This document shows positions 1 through 5,620 of a stretch of DNA of 10,016 nucleotides, piece by piece. Below the pieces are notes generated by a model. The model did not search any database. It was given only the letters and a program-made list of their open reading frames with translations, and had not been told where the DNA came from. Where the stretch lies: positions 1-10,016 of the forward strand of contig JAGDMJ010000083.1 of the NCBI GenBank assembly GCA_017860555.1. Reading direction: 5' to 3'. Position 1 is the first letter of the stretch. Each line of letters starts with the position of its first letter. This stretch comes from Bacteroidota bacterium. GTDB taxonomy: Bacteria; Bacteroidota; Ignavibacteria; UBA10030; UBA6906. The position numbers and the translations under genes are program-made.

Positions 1-372
1 CGGCAGAATCCTCCGTTCTCGGTCCGCTACCGCGGTACAGGTTGCTTCCCGGGGAAGCGCGACCCTCGCGTTCTCTGGCTTGGCATAGAAAACCCGGATG
101 GAAGGCTGTATTCCCTCTTCCGGAGCGTTGAAGCGGCTACGTCGGCTCTGGGCATCAAGCCCGAAACCCGCGAGTTTCATCCGCATTTAACGCTGGGGAG
201 GGTCCGAAGTGGCCGAAATCATGGGAATTTGCTAAGAATTCTGGAAAGTGTTACCTTTGAGAGTACTATAATAGCCATTCACGAGATTCTACTCATCAAG
301 AGCGAATTAAGGCCCACCGGTTCAGTATACACAAACATTAAATTTGTGCCCCTGGTCGGAATTTCGGGCTGA
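1..372 (+). CDS. thpR: RNA 2',3'-cyclic phosphodiesterase (ThpR/LigT family), 3' part
   Basis: Partial gene, open at the left edge; the last 123 codons and a TGA stop are visible. ThpR is a 2H phosphoesterase that opens 2',3'-cyclic phosphate ends on RNA in the cytoplasm; its physiological substrate is poorly defined. The fragment reads as the C-terminal half of the family: a segment ending in GCFPGKRDPRVLWLGIE, then the second catalytic HxTx motif as HPHLTLGR (His at fragment residue 62, bases 184-186), then the usual ending with LLIKSELRPTGSVYTNI. The first HxTx motif lies upstream of the window. Full-length homologues are roughly 180-190 residues, so about a third is missing. The stop is 27 bases before recA; thpR next to recA, often behind cinA, is a known bacterial arrangement. 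The recA promoter probably lies inside this gene. Confidence 0.88.
   Translation, partial: RQNPPFSVRYRGTGCFPGKRDPRVLWLGIENPDGRLYSLFRSVEAATSALGIKPETREFHPHLTLGRVRSGRNHGNLLRILESVTFESTIIAIHEILLIKSELRPTGSVYTNIKFVPLVGISG
228..272 (+). promoter_or_regulatory. candidate recA promoter inside the thpR 3' end
   Basis: Two overlapping possibilities are visible. TTTG at 228-231, a 20-base gap, then TACCTTTG at 252-259 fits the Bacteroidetes-type -33/-7 pattern (TTTG...TAnnTTTG). Separately, TATAAT at 267-272 is a perfect sigma-70 -10 box but has no recognisable -35 at 16-18 bases. A further TAAATTTG occurs at 339-346 without a matching upstream element. All sit in coding sequence, so chance matches are possible. 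Any of them would give recA its own transcript, separate from thpR. Confidence 0.35.
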
Positions 373-375
373 CCG

Positions 376-389
376 TTGTATATATACAG
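376..389 (+). promoter_or_regulatory. LexA-box-like palindrome before recA
   Basis: TTGTATATATACAG contains a perfect 12-bp palindrome, TGTATATATACA (377-388), whose end touches the AGGAGG ribosome binding site (388-393) of recA. The half-sites TTGT/ACAG resemble the E. coli LexA box CTGT-N8-ACAG, but the spacer here is 6 bases rather than 8. The position and AT-rich core suit a repressor operator. That LexA binds here is inference; no binding consensus for this lineage is assumed. Confidence 0.35.
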
Positions 390-399
390 GAGGCCACAC

Positions 400-1536
400 A
401 TGGCAGAAGAGAAAGACGCAAAAGCACAAGCTCTGAAGATCGCGCTTGAGCAGATCGAAAAGCAGCACGGGAAGGGATCCGTCATGCGGCTCGGCGAAGG
501 GCCGATCCTGCAGGTGGATTTCATATCCACGGGTTCCATCTCCCTTGACGCAGCCCTCGGTATCGGTGGAATTCCCCGCGGGCGTGTGATCGAGGTGTTC
601 GGTCCGGAAGCATCGGGCAAAACTACCATCTGTCTTCATATTCTGGCGGAAGCCCAGAAGGCGGGTGGCACGGCAGCGTTCATCGATGCCGAGCATGCGC
701 TGGACCTGAACTACGCCAAGAAATTGGGCGTGGATGTGAACAACCTGCTTCTTTCGCAGCCCGAGTTCGGCGAGCAGGCACTCGAGATCGTGGAAACGCT
801 GGTGCGCAGCGGCGCGCTGGATGTGATCGTCATCGACTCCGTGGCGGCGCTGACGCCTCGCGCCGAGATCGAGGGAGAGATGGGGGATCCCAGCATGGGC
901 GTCCAGGCGAGGCTCATGTCGCAGGCCCTGCGCAAGCTCACTTCGGCGATCAGCAAATCCAAGACCTCGGTGATCTTCACCAACCAGCTTCGCATGAAGA
1001 TCGGCGTGATGTTCGGGAACCCCGAGACCACGACAGGTGGGAACGCGCTGAAGTTCTACGCATCTGTCCGACTGGATGTTAGGCGCATCGAGGCGATCAA
1101 GGACGGCACGAACATCGTGGGCAACCGGACCCGCGTGAAAGTGGTCAAGAACAAGGTTGCTCCGCCGTTCAAAGAGGCGCAGTTCGACATTCTCTACAAC
1201 GAAGGGATCTCCAAGCTTGGCGACCTGATCGATACGGCCGTTGAGCAGAATATCATCGTGAAGTCCGGATCCTGGTTCTCGTACAAGGAAGACCGGATCG
1301 GACAGGGACGCGATGCGGTAAAGAAATTCCTCCAGGAGAACGACAAGTCGGCCAAGGCCATCGATGTCGAGACCCGCAAGAAACTCGGTCTCACGCCGAG
1401 AATGAACGCCGCTGTGCCCCCGGAATCCAAGGGAGACGGCGCCCGACCGGCGGCCGGCCCCCAGACGGCTGTGCCGACCAAAGCAGTGCCACCCCAAACG
1501 ACTGCAGCCAAACCGGATCTTGCAAGGAAGAAGTAA
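400..1536 (+). CDS. recA: RecA recombinase
   Basis: ATP-dependent strand-exchange protein that forms filaments on single-stranded DNA, drives homologous recombination and promotes LexA cleavage. It has 378 residues. Walker A is GPEASGKT at 68-75, the catalytic glutamate sits in AEHALD (Glu98), and Walker B is DVIVIDS at 141-147. DNA-binding loop L1 lies around EGEMGDPSMG (158-167), and L2 around FGNPETTTGG (205-214). The ATG at 400 is chosen because AGGAGG (388-393) lies 6 bases upstream and the protein begins MAEEKDAK as in the family; the in-frame TTG at 376 would fall in the upstream palindrome. There is no intein. The C-terminal tail (about 336-378) is rich in Pro, Ala and Thr and ends in basic residues (LARKK), unlike the acidic autoregulatory tail of E. 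coli RecA. thpR precedes it closely and recX follows after 107 bases. Confidence 0.98.
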   Translation: MAEEKDAKAQALKIALEQIEKQHGKGSVMRLGEGPILQVDFISTGSISLDAALGIGGIPRGRVIEVFGPEASGKTTICLHILAEAQKAGGTAAFIDAEHALDLNYAKKLGVDVNNLLLSQPEFGEQALEIVETLVRSGALDVIVIDSVAALTPRAEIEGEMGDPSMGVQARLMSQALRKLTSAISKSKTSVIFTNQLRMKIGVMFGNPETTTGGNALKFYASVRLDVRRIEAIKDGTNIVGNRTRVKVVKNKVAPPFKEAQFDILYNEGISKLGDLIDTAVEQNIIVKSGSWFSYKEDRIGQGRDAVKKFLQENDKSAKAIDVETRKKLGLTPRMNAAVPPESKGDGARPAAGPQTAVPTKAVPPQTTAAKPDLARKK

Positions 1537-1583
1537 GCTCCCGGGCAACCAGAGAGCACTCAGGCGGCGCCTGGCCGGGGAGC
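1537..1583 (+). other. inverted-repeat structure just after the recA stop
   Basis: GCTCCCGG (1537-1544) can pair with CCGGGGAGC (1575-1583) with one extra G, enclosing a smaller hairpin CAGGC-GGC-GCCTG (1561-1573). No T-run follows, so it is not a standard intrinsic terminator. It could lower read-through from recA into recX or protect the recA mRNA 3' end, which would keep RecX scarcer than RecA. That role is inference. Confidence 0.35.
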
Positions 1584-1643
1584 CCAATGCAGTTTCAACA
1601 CAGCACCTTGACACCGCATTGATCCGGCCGGTGCCGGTCTCTT

Positions 1644-2294
1644 ATGCGCATCACCTCGATCGAGCCACAGAAGAAGAATCCCACGCGGCGGAATATCTAC
1701 GCCCACGGCGAATTCATCCTCGGCATCAGTGCCGAAACCCTCTTGCGGTTCGGTCTGCGAGTCGGTGACGAACTCCCTCCCGCCCTCATGACGGCGATCG
1801 AAAAAGCCGAGGAATTGGTCGGGGCAAAAGGTGCCGCTCTCCGTTTTCTTGCCGTGCGTCCACGGACCGAGCGGGAGATCCGCGACAAGCTTCGCGAAAA
1901 GGAATTCGGCGACGAGGAAATCTCTCACACGATCCAGGCTCTCACGAAGGCGGGCCTTCTCGACGACGCCGCATTTGCCAGGATGTACATCCGGGACGCG
2001 CTTGCCGTCCGCCCGGCAGGGAAAATGTTGTTGAAGCGAAAACTCCTGCTGCTTGGCGTTGATAAAAGGGTCGCAGACGACGCCATCGAGGAGACATTCA
2101 TGGGCGTCGACGTGCACGCAACCGCTCTCGCTCTTGCCCGGGAATTCACCAAGAAAACACGGAACCTGAAGAAAAACGAAACGCCGTTGAAGCTCCGCAG
2201 CCGGGTCAGCGCGTTCCTTGCCCGGAAGGGGTATGGTTGGGATGTGATCGAAGAGGTGTTAAAGGACGTGCTCACGCACGGCGAGGAAGAATAA
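1644..2294 (+). CDS. recX: RecX regulatory protein
   Basis: RecX modulates RecA by binding and destabilising or blocking RecA filaments. This protein has 216 residues, longer than the roughly 150-170 of proteobacterial RecX. The extra part is an N-terminal segment (about 1-60; ITSIEPQKKNPTRRNIYAHG, then AETLLRFGLRVGDEL) typical of the long RecX forms. Helical RecX repeats follow, with the family signature around LAVRPRTEREIRDKLREKEF (69-88) and LTKAGLLDDAAFARMYIRD (100-118). An in-frame TGA at 1620 excludes an earlier start, so ATG 1644 is the first usable start. No good Shine-Dalgarno is visible before it, which suggests weak translation. It sits 107 bases after recA and is probably transcribed from the recA promoter. 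Its 3' end converges on bioY. Confidence 0.94.
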   Translation: MRITSIEPQKKNPTRRNIYAHGEFILGISAETLLRFGLRVGDELPPALMTAIEKAEELVGAKGAALRFLAVRPRTEREIRDKLREKEFGDEEISHTIQALTKAGLLDDAAFARMYIRDALAVRPAGKMLLKRKLLLLGVDKRVADDAIEETFMGVDVHATALALAREFTKKTRNLKKNETPLKLRSRVSAFLARKGYGWDVIEEVLKDVLTHGEEE

Positions 2295-2402
2295 GAAGGC
2301 AGAGAAAATATGTTGCTGGATGCTGGTAGTCAGGAGCTGGTGGCCGGTTGAAAGCAAGAACCCGCGACCAACAACCAGCAACGAGCAACTACCGCCGACG
2401 TA
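2295..2402. repeat. GCTGG-rich degenerate inverted repeat between recX and bioY
   Basis: The convergent gap holds GTTGCTGGATG (2312-2322) opposite CAACCAGCAAC (2372-2382), an 11-bp inverted repeat with one mismatch and about a 49-base loop. The left arm continues with more GCTGG-like units (TGCTGG, AGCTGG, GGCCGG to 2350), and the right arm with CAACGAGCAACTACC. Read on the - strand, the CCAGCAAC arm is followed by ATATTTTCTC, so it could act as a loose terminator for bioY. The semi-periodic composition looks more like a dispersed intergenic repeat than a plain terminator. Confidence 0.45.
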
Positions 2403-2978
2403 TTACGCCGGCAGCTTCCTCCACCGCTTCCCGATCTCATGGTAGATCATTGATCCCGCACTCAGCTTCAGCAGGTCCCACCACGAGAAGATCAGGAATC
2501 CGGATGCGAATGCGGCTTGCAGATCCTGGAAATACGCAGCCAGTTGGAGCGTGCCTGCGGTGAAGATCACCAGCGCGCCGGCTGCCATCGAAAGGAATGT
2601 CCAGAAAAGAGAAGCATGCTTTTGGATCAGCAGCCCGGTCACTGCGGCGGCAGCCGGAAACGCCAGGAGATACCCGCCGGTCGGGCCAAGCAGCCGGATT
2701 ACCCCAAACGCCCCTCCCGCAAAGACCGGAGCACCGAGCACGCCGGCGGCCAGATAAAGCAGCTGGCTGAATGCGCCATTCCGGGCGCCCAGGAAAGCAC
2801 CTGACAGCAGGACCACCAGGGTTTGCAGGGTATATGGCACAGGCTCGTGCGGAATTTCCATGCGAGCGCTCAGCGCCGTTGCGGCCGCAAACATGGCAAT
2901 CCAGAAGGTCTGGGCGAGCACTCCGTTCTTTGAGATTGTGAACGCGCGTGTCTGAGTGAGTTTGGCCGTTGTGCTCAT
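2403..2978 (-). CDS. bioY: BioY biotin transporter, ECF S component
   Basis: Membrane substrate-binding subunit for biotin uptake, working alone or with an ECF energising module (EcfA/A'/T). No such module is in this window. It has 191 residues with about six hydrophobic segments. Family motifs include VPYTLQTLVVLLSGAFLGAR (47-66), LYLAAGVLGAPVFAGG (74-89) and LLGPTGGYLLAFPAA (96-110), and the C-terminal DLLKLSAG (168-175). The usual PGDLLK-type motif reads WWDLLK here. The start is placed at 2978 because AAGGA (2985-2989 on this strand) lies 6 bases before that ATG; an upstream in-frame ATG at 3002 would add 8 residues but has no ribosome binding site. It is convergent with recX and divergent from prs. 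No BirA-type operator (TTGT-AAC inverted repeat) was recognised upstream. Confidence 0.93.
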   Translation of the reverse strand: MSTTAKLTQTRAFTISKNGVLAQTFWIAMFAAATALSARMEIPHEPVPYTLQTLVVLLSGAFLGARNGAFSQLLYLAAGVLGAPVFAGGAFGVIRLLGPTGGYLLAFPAAAAVTGLLIQKHASLFWTFLSMAAGALVIFTAGTLQLAAYFQDLQAAFASGFLIFSWWDLLKLSAGSMIYHEIGKRWRKLPA

Positions 2979-3021
2979 GCTTGTTCCTTGTGAGATGGGC
3001 ATTCATACCAATGAGTGCATA

Positions 3022-3050
3022 AAAATACCGAATTGGACCGGGAGAAGCAA
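3022..3050 (-). promoter_or_regulatory. candidate bioY promoter
   Basis: On the - strand, TTGCTT (3045-3050) and TATTTT (3022-3027) are separated by 17 bases, a moderate sigma-70-like match. The same bases also read as TTTG, 20 bases, then TATTTTTA, one mismatch from the Bacteroidetes-type TAnnTTTG. It lies about 44 bases upstream of the chosen bioY start. Confidence 0.4.
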
Positions 3051-3167
3051 ATGGCTTGTTGTTTTTCGACGCCGACCTTCCCCTGCCGCCCTGTCCAGGA
3101 TTTTCTCGTTTCACCCTGTCGCTCTTGCCCGCGGGCCGGGTCTACAAGCGATGAATCGTGAATTCTC

Positions 3168-3196
3168 TTGCTCTTTTTGCACCATTTTTGTATCTT
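3168..3196 (+). promoter_or_regulatory. candidate prs operon promoter
   Basis: TTGCTC (3168-3173) and TATCTT (3191-3196) are separated by 17 bases. Read as a Bacteroidetes-type element, it is TTG, 20 bases, then TATCTTAG, one mismatch from TAnnTTTG. Initiation would fall near 3203, inside the following palindrome, leaving a leader of about 30 bases before prs. The surroundings are T-rich, unlike the GC-rich genes on either side. Confidence 0.4.
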
Positions 3197-3207
3197 AGCT
3201 AGCTAAG
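3194..3207 (+). promoter_or_regulatory. perfect 14-bp palindrome before prs, possible operator
   Basis: CTTAGCTAGCTAAG is its own reverse complement. It overlaps the end of the candidate -10 box and the expected start of transcription of the prs operon, a standard place for a repressor operator. It does not resemble the E. coli PurR box. The binding protein, if any, is unknown. Confidence 0.4.
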
Positions 3208-3233
3208 TTTCAACCACGATCAGCGTAGGCCGA

Positions 3234-4172
3234 ATGAGCACCCTTAAGGTTTTCTCCGGACGCTCGAACCCGTCACTTGCTGCAAAGATCGCGAATGAAG
3301 TGGGAGAGCCGCTGGGGCAGGTCGATATCAAGAGCTTCAGCGATGGTGAAATCTGGGTGAAGTACAGGGACAATATTCGCGGCAGTGATGTGTTCATTGT
3401 CCAATCGACGAACCCTCCTGCCGAGAATCTGCTGGAGCTCTTGATCATGATTGATGCGGCGAAGCGCGCCTCGGCGCGCAAAGTGGCGGCGGTTATCCCC
3501 TATTTTGGATATGCCCGTCAGGATCGGAAGGACCAGCCGCGTGTCTCCATCACCGCGAAACTGGTGGCCAACCTGATCACGAAAGCGGGCGCCGACAGGG
3601 TGATCACCATGGACCTCCACACGCCGCAGTTGCAGGGATTTTTCGATATTCCCGTCGACCACTTGTACTCCTCGGCGATCCTTGTGCGGCACTTCAAGAG
3701 ATTGAAGATCCCGAACCTGGCCGTGGCATCGCCGGATGTCGGCGGGATCAAGATGGCTCGCGCGTACGCAAAGCGTCTGGAAGCGGACCTGATCGTGATT
3801 GACAAGCGCCGTCCCCGCCAGAACGAGGCGGAGATCATGAACATCATTGGCGACGTGGTCGGCAGGAACATCCTGATCGTGGATGATCTTATTGATACCG
3901 CGGGAACATTGACGAATGCGGTGAAGGCGCTTCGCAGTGCCGGGGCGGCCGATGTGTACGCGGCATGCACGCATCCGGTCCTTTCGGGAAAGGCTTTCGA
4001 GCGCCTGTCGACCTCGGGCTTCAAGTCGATCGTGGTGACGGATACGCTCCCGCTCCGTGAGACCATTCCGGCGATCCGCGTGGAGTCCGTTGCGCACATT
4101 TTCTCCGAGGCTATCACCCGGACATTCAAGAACAAATCGATCAGCTCGCTGTTCGATATCGACAAAGGATAA
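3234..4172 (+). CDS. prs: ribose-phosphate pyrophosphokinase (PRPP synthetase, class I)
   Basis: Cytoplasmic enzyme making PRPP from ribose 5-phosphate and ATP, for purine, pyrimidine, NAD, histidine and tryptophan synthesis. It has 312 residues, the normal class I length. Visible motifs are SFSDGEIWV (34-42), the catalytic flexible-loop region YFGYARQDRK (90-99), the Mg/ATP site DLHTPQLQGFFDIPVDH (127-143), KRR (191-193) and the PRPP-binding loop VDDLIDTAGT (216-225). ATG 3234 gives the family N-terminus MSTLKVFSGRSNPSLA; its ribosome binding site is weak (AGG at 3227-3229). It is the first gene of a six-gene + strand run, with rplY starting 31 bases after its stop. The palindrome upstream suggests transcriptional control of the whole run. 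Confidence 0.97.
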   Translation: MSTLKVFSGRSNPSLAAKIANEVGEPLGQVDIKSFSDGEIWVKYRDNIRGSDVFIVQSTNPPAENLLELLIMIDAAKRASARKVAAVIPYFGYARQDRKDQPRVSITAKLVANLITKAGADRVITMDLHTPQLQGFFDIPVDHLYSSAILVRHFKRLKIPNLAVASPDVGGIKMARAYAKRLEADLIVIDKRRPRQNEAEIMNIIGDVVGRNILIVDDLIDTAGTLTNAVKALRSAGAADVYAACTHPVLSGKAFERLSTSGFKSIVVTDTLPLRETIPAIRVESVAHIFSEAITRTFKNKSISSLFDIDKG

Positions 4173-4202
4173 TGTCGTCGCATTTGAAGGAGAGGTAGAA
4201 TC

Positions 4203-4913
4203 ATGTCAGAAATCGTACTGAACGCGGAACCCCGTGCGACGACCGCTCGCACGGCCAAACGCATGCGCAACCAGGGGATGATCCCGGGTATTTACTACGC
4301 CCGGGGCGAGGAAAATGTCAGTATCGCCGTCCCCGCGCCGAGCCTCGACCCGCTCATCCACACCACCGAGACGCACATCATTGATCTCAAGCTCAAGGAT
4401 GGCACCTCCCGCCGGTGCATCCTGCGCGATGTGCAGTTCGACCCGGTGTCCGACCGTCCGGTCCATTTCGATCTCCAGGGTCTGAAGGAGCACGAGAAAC
4501 TCGTGATCGAGGTCCCGATCGTCCTGACAGGCGGCACGCCCGCGGGCGTCAAAGACGGCGGCATGGTCCAGCATATGATCCGCGCGCTGAAGGTCTCCTG
4601 TTTGCCGAAGGACATTCCCGGGAAAATCGAGGTCAATATCGAGGGGTTGGGCATCAATGATGCTGTACACGTGAGGGATCTGAGTGTCCCGAATGTGACC
4701 ATCCTCGAAAACCTCGAGAGCGCCGTGGTTGGCGTGATGCCGCCGACGATCGTGAAGGAAGAAGAAGTCGCGGCCCCGGCAGAGGAAGCGATGCAGGAAC
4801 CCGAAGTGGTCGGCAAGGGGAAGAAGGCCGAAGAAGGCGAAGAAGGCGCCGAGCCAGCAAAGGGAGAAGCCAAAGCCGCTGCTCCCAAGGAAGAGAAGAA
4901 AGAGAAGAAGTAA
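4203..4913 (+). CDS. rplY: 50S ribosomal protein L25, CTC (general stress protein) form
   Basis: 5S rRNA-binding protein of the large subunit, in the long CTC/TL5 form with two domains plus a tail. The L25 domain is about residues 1-92 (ATTARTAKRMRNQGMIPGI; RDVQFDPVSDRPVHFDLQ). The CTC beta domain is about 93-180 (VIEVPIVLTGGTPAGVKDGG; LSVPNVTILENLESAVVGV). Residues from about 185 to 236 form a low-complexity tail of Glu, Ala and Lys ending in KEEKKEKK, probably disordered. The total of 236 residues is at the long end for the family. The start is supported by AAGGAG (4187-4192), 10 bases before ATG. It lies between prs and pth, an arrangement common in several phyla, and pth begins 18 bases after its stop. 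Confidence 0.96.
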   Translation: MSEIVLNAEPRATTARTAKRMRNQGMIPGIYYARGEENVSIAVPAPSLDPLIHTTETHIIDLKLKDGTSRRCILRDVQFDPVSDRPVHFDLQGLKEHEKLVIEVPIVLTGGTPAGVKDGGMVQHMIRALKVSCLPKDIPGKIEVNIEGLGINDAVHVRDLSVPNVTILENLESAVVGVMPPTIVKEEEVAAPAEEAMQEPEVVGKGKKAEEGEEGAEPAKGEAKAAAPKEEKKEKK

Positions 4914-4931
4914 CTTACGTCCGCGGATCGC

Positions 4932-5504
4932 ATGGATGCCGTCGCGATCGTTGGCCTTGGCAACCCGGGAGCACAATACCAGGGAACCCGGCACAATGTG
5001 GGCTTCATGGTGATTCGCGAGTTGTGCGGCCGGTTGCGCACGTCGCTCCGGCCAGGCAAGGGAGACTACCTGATCGCACGCACGAACCTGGAAGGCGTCG
5101 ATGTGCACATCGCGGCCCCGACGACCTTTATGAACAACAGCGGCGCGGCGGTCGTGGACATCCTGGAACGCTTTCGGATCGCCCCGCACGAACTTCTGGT
5201 GGTAGTCGATGATTTTGCCCTGCCTCTCGGTCTCCTGCGCTTCCGCGCGAAGGGAAGCGACGGCGGGCACAACGGCCTCGCATCGATCATCTCGATGCTG
5301 AGTTCATACGAGTTCCCGCGACTCCGGTGCGGGATCGGAAACGAGACGATGCCGACGGGATCGGAGAGGGCGCCCTTTGTCCTTTCGCCGTTTAGCCCGG
5401 AGGAAGTTCCCGCAGTCGCGGACATGGCAAAGCGTGCCACGGACGCCTGTATTCAGTTTGCCAGAACGGGGCACGCGCGCCCTGTGAATCCGGCACATGT
5501 GTAG
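4932..5504 (+). CDS. pth: peptidyl-tRNA hydrolase
   Basis: Hydrolyses the ester bond of peptidyl-tRNA dropped from stalled ribosomes, freeing tRNA for reuse. It has 190 residues, normal for bacterial Pth. The N-terminal GLGNPG (8-13) carries the conserved Asn11. The catalytic His21 is in TRHNVGF, Asn68 in TTFMNNSG, Asp93 in VVDDFALPLG and Asn114 in GGHNGL. The C-terminus (ARTGHARPVNPAHV) is short. ATG 4932 directly precedes the conserved AIVGLGNPG; only a weak GGA (4925-4927) serves as ribosome binding site, so translational coupling to rplY 18 bases upstream is plausible. A 116-base gap separates it from rpsF. Confidence 0.97.
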   Translation: MDAVAIVGLGNPGAQYQGTRHNVGFMVIRELCGRLRTSLRPGKGDYLIARTNLEGVDVHIAAPTTFMNNSGAAVVDILERFRIAPHELLVVVDDFALPLGLLRFRAKGSDGGHNGLASIISMLSSYEFPRLRCGIGNETMPTGSERAPFVLSPFSPEEVPAVADMAKRATDACIQFARTGHARPVNPAHV

Positions 5505-5520
5505 TTCACCAAACAGCGGT

Positions 5521-5588
5521 GCCCTTGCTTTCCGCCATCCGGACGCAGGGTGCCCCCTACTCTCCAGTTCACCACCCGGTGAGTACTG
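5521..5588 (+). promoter_or_regulatory. two-hairpin rpsF leader, possible S6:S18 autoregulatory RNA
   Basis: The pth-rpsF gap holds two possible stems. The first is at 5521-5551: GCCCT pairs with AGGGT, then GC with GC, then an inner TCCG-CCATC-CGGA hairpin. The second is at 5565-5588: CAGT and TCACC pair with GGTGA and ACTG, with loop ACCC and a two-base GT bulge. rpsF leaders in many bacteria bind the S6:S18 complex. Whether one of these matches that motif needs covariance modelling; here it is inferred from position and structure. No convincing promoter was found in this gap. Confidence 0.35.
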
Positions 5589-5620
5589 AAGGGTCATTAC
5601 AGTCCAAAGGGAGGAAGTAC

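Noticed and set aside
1608..1613. Perfect TTGACA before recX, suggesting a recX promoter
   Set aside because: No -10-like hexamer occurs at 16-18 bases; the position reads GTGCCG. recX is more simply transcribed from the recA promoter.
322..1614. 430-codon open frame antisense to recA
   Set aside because: It is a shadow of the recA reading frame in GC-rich DNA; its translation shows no recognisable domain and recA is unambiguous on the other strand.
2979..3070. BirA/BioR operator upstream of bioY
   Set aside because: Searched by eye for TTGT...ACAA/GTTAAC-type inverted repeats and found none.
3127..3136. GCCCGCGGGC palindrome in the bioY-prs gap
   Set aside because: A 10-bp GC palindrome in GC-rich DNA, 30 bases upstream of the presumed -35 of prs, with no T-run or paired sites; too weak to call.
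2956..3198. 80-codon + strand frame across the bioY start and the divergent promoter region
   Set aside because: Its beginning is antisense to bioY and the rest is promoter DNA; no ribosome binding site or family motif.
4206..5270. 354-codon open frame antisense to rplY and pth
   Set aside because: It covers two well-supported + strand genes and reads as a low-complexity mirror of their codons; no start context or family motif.
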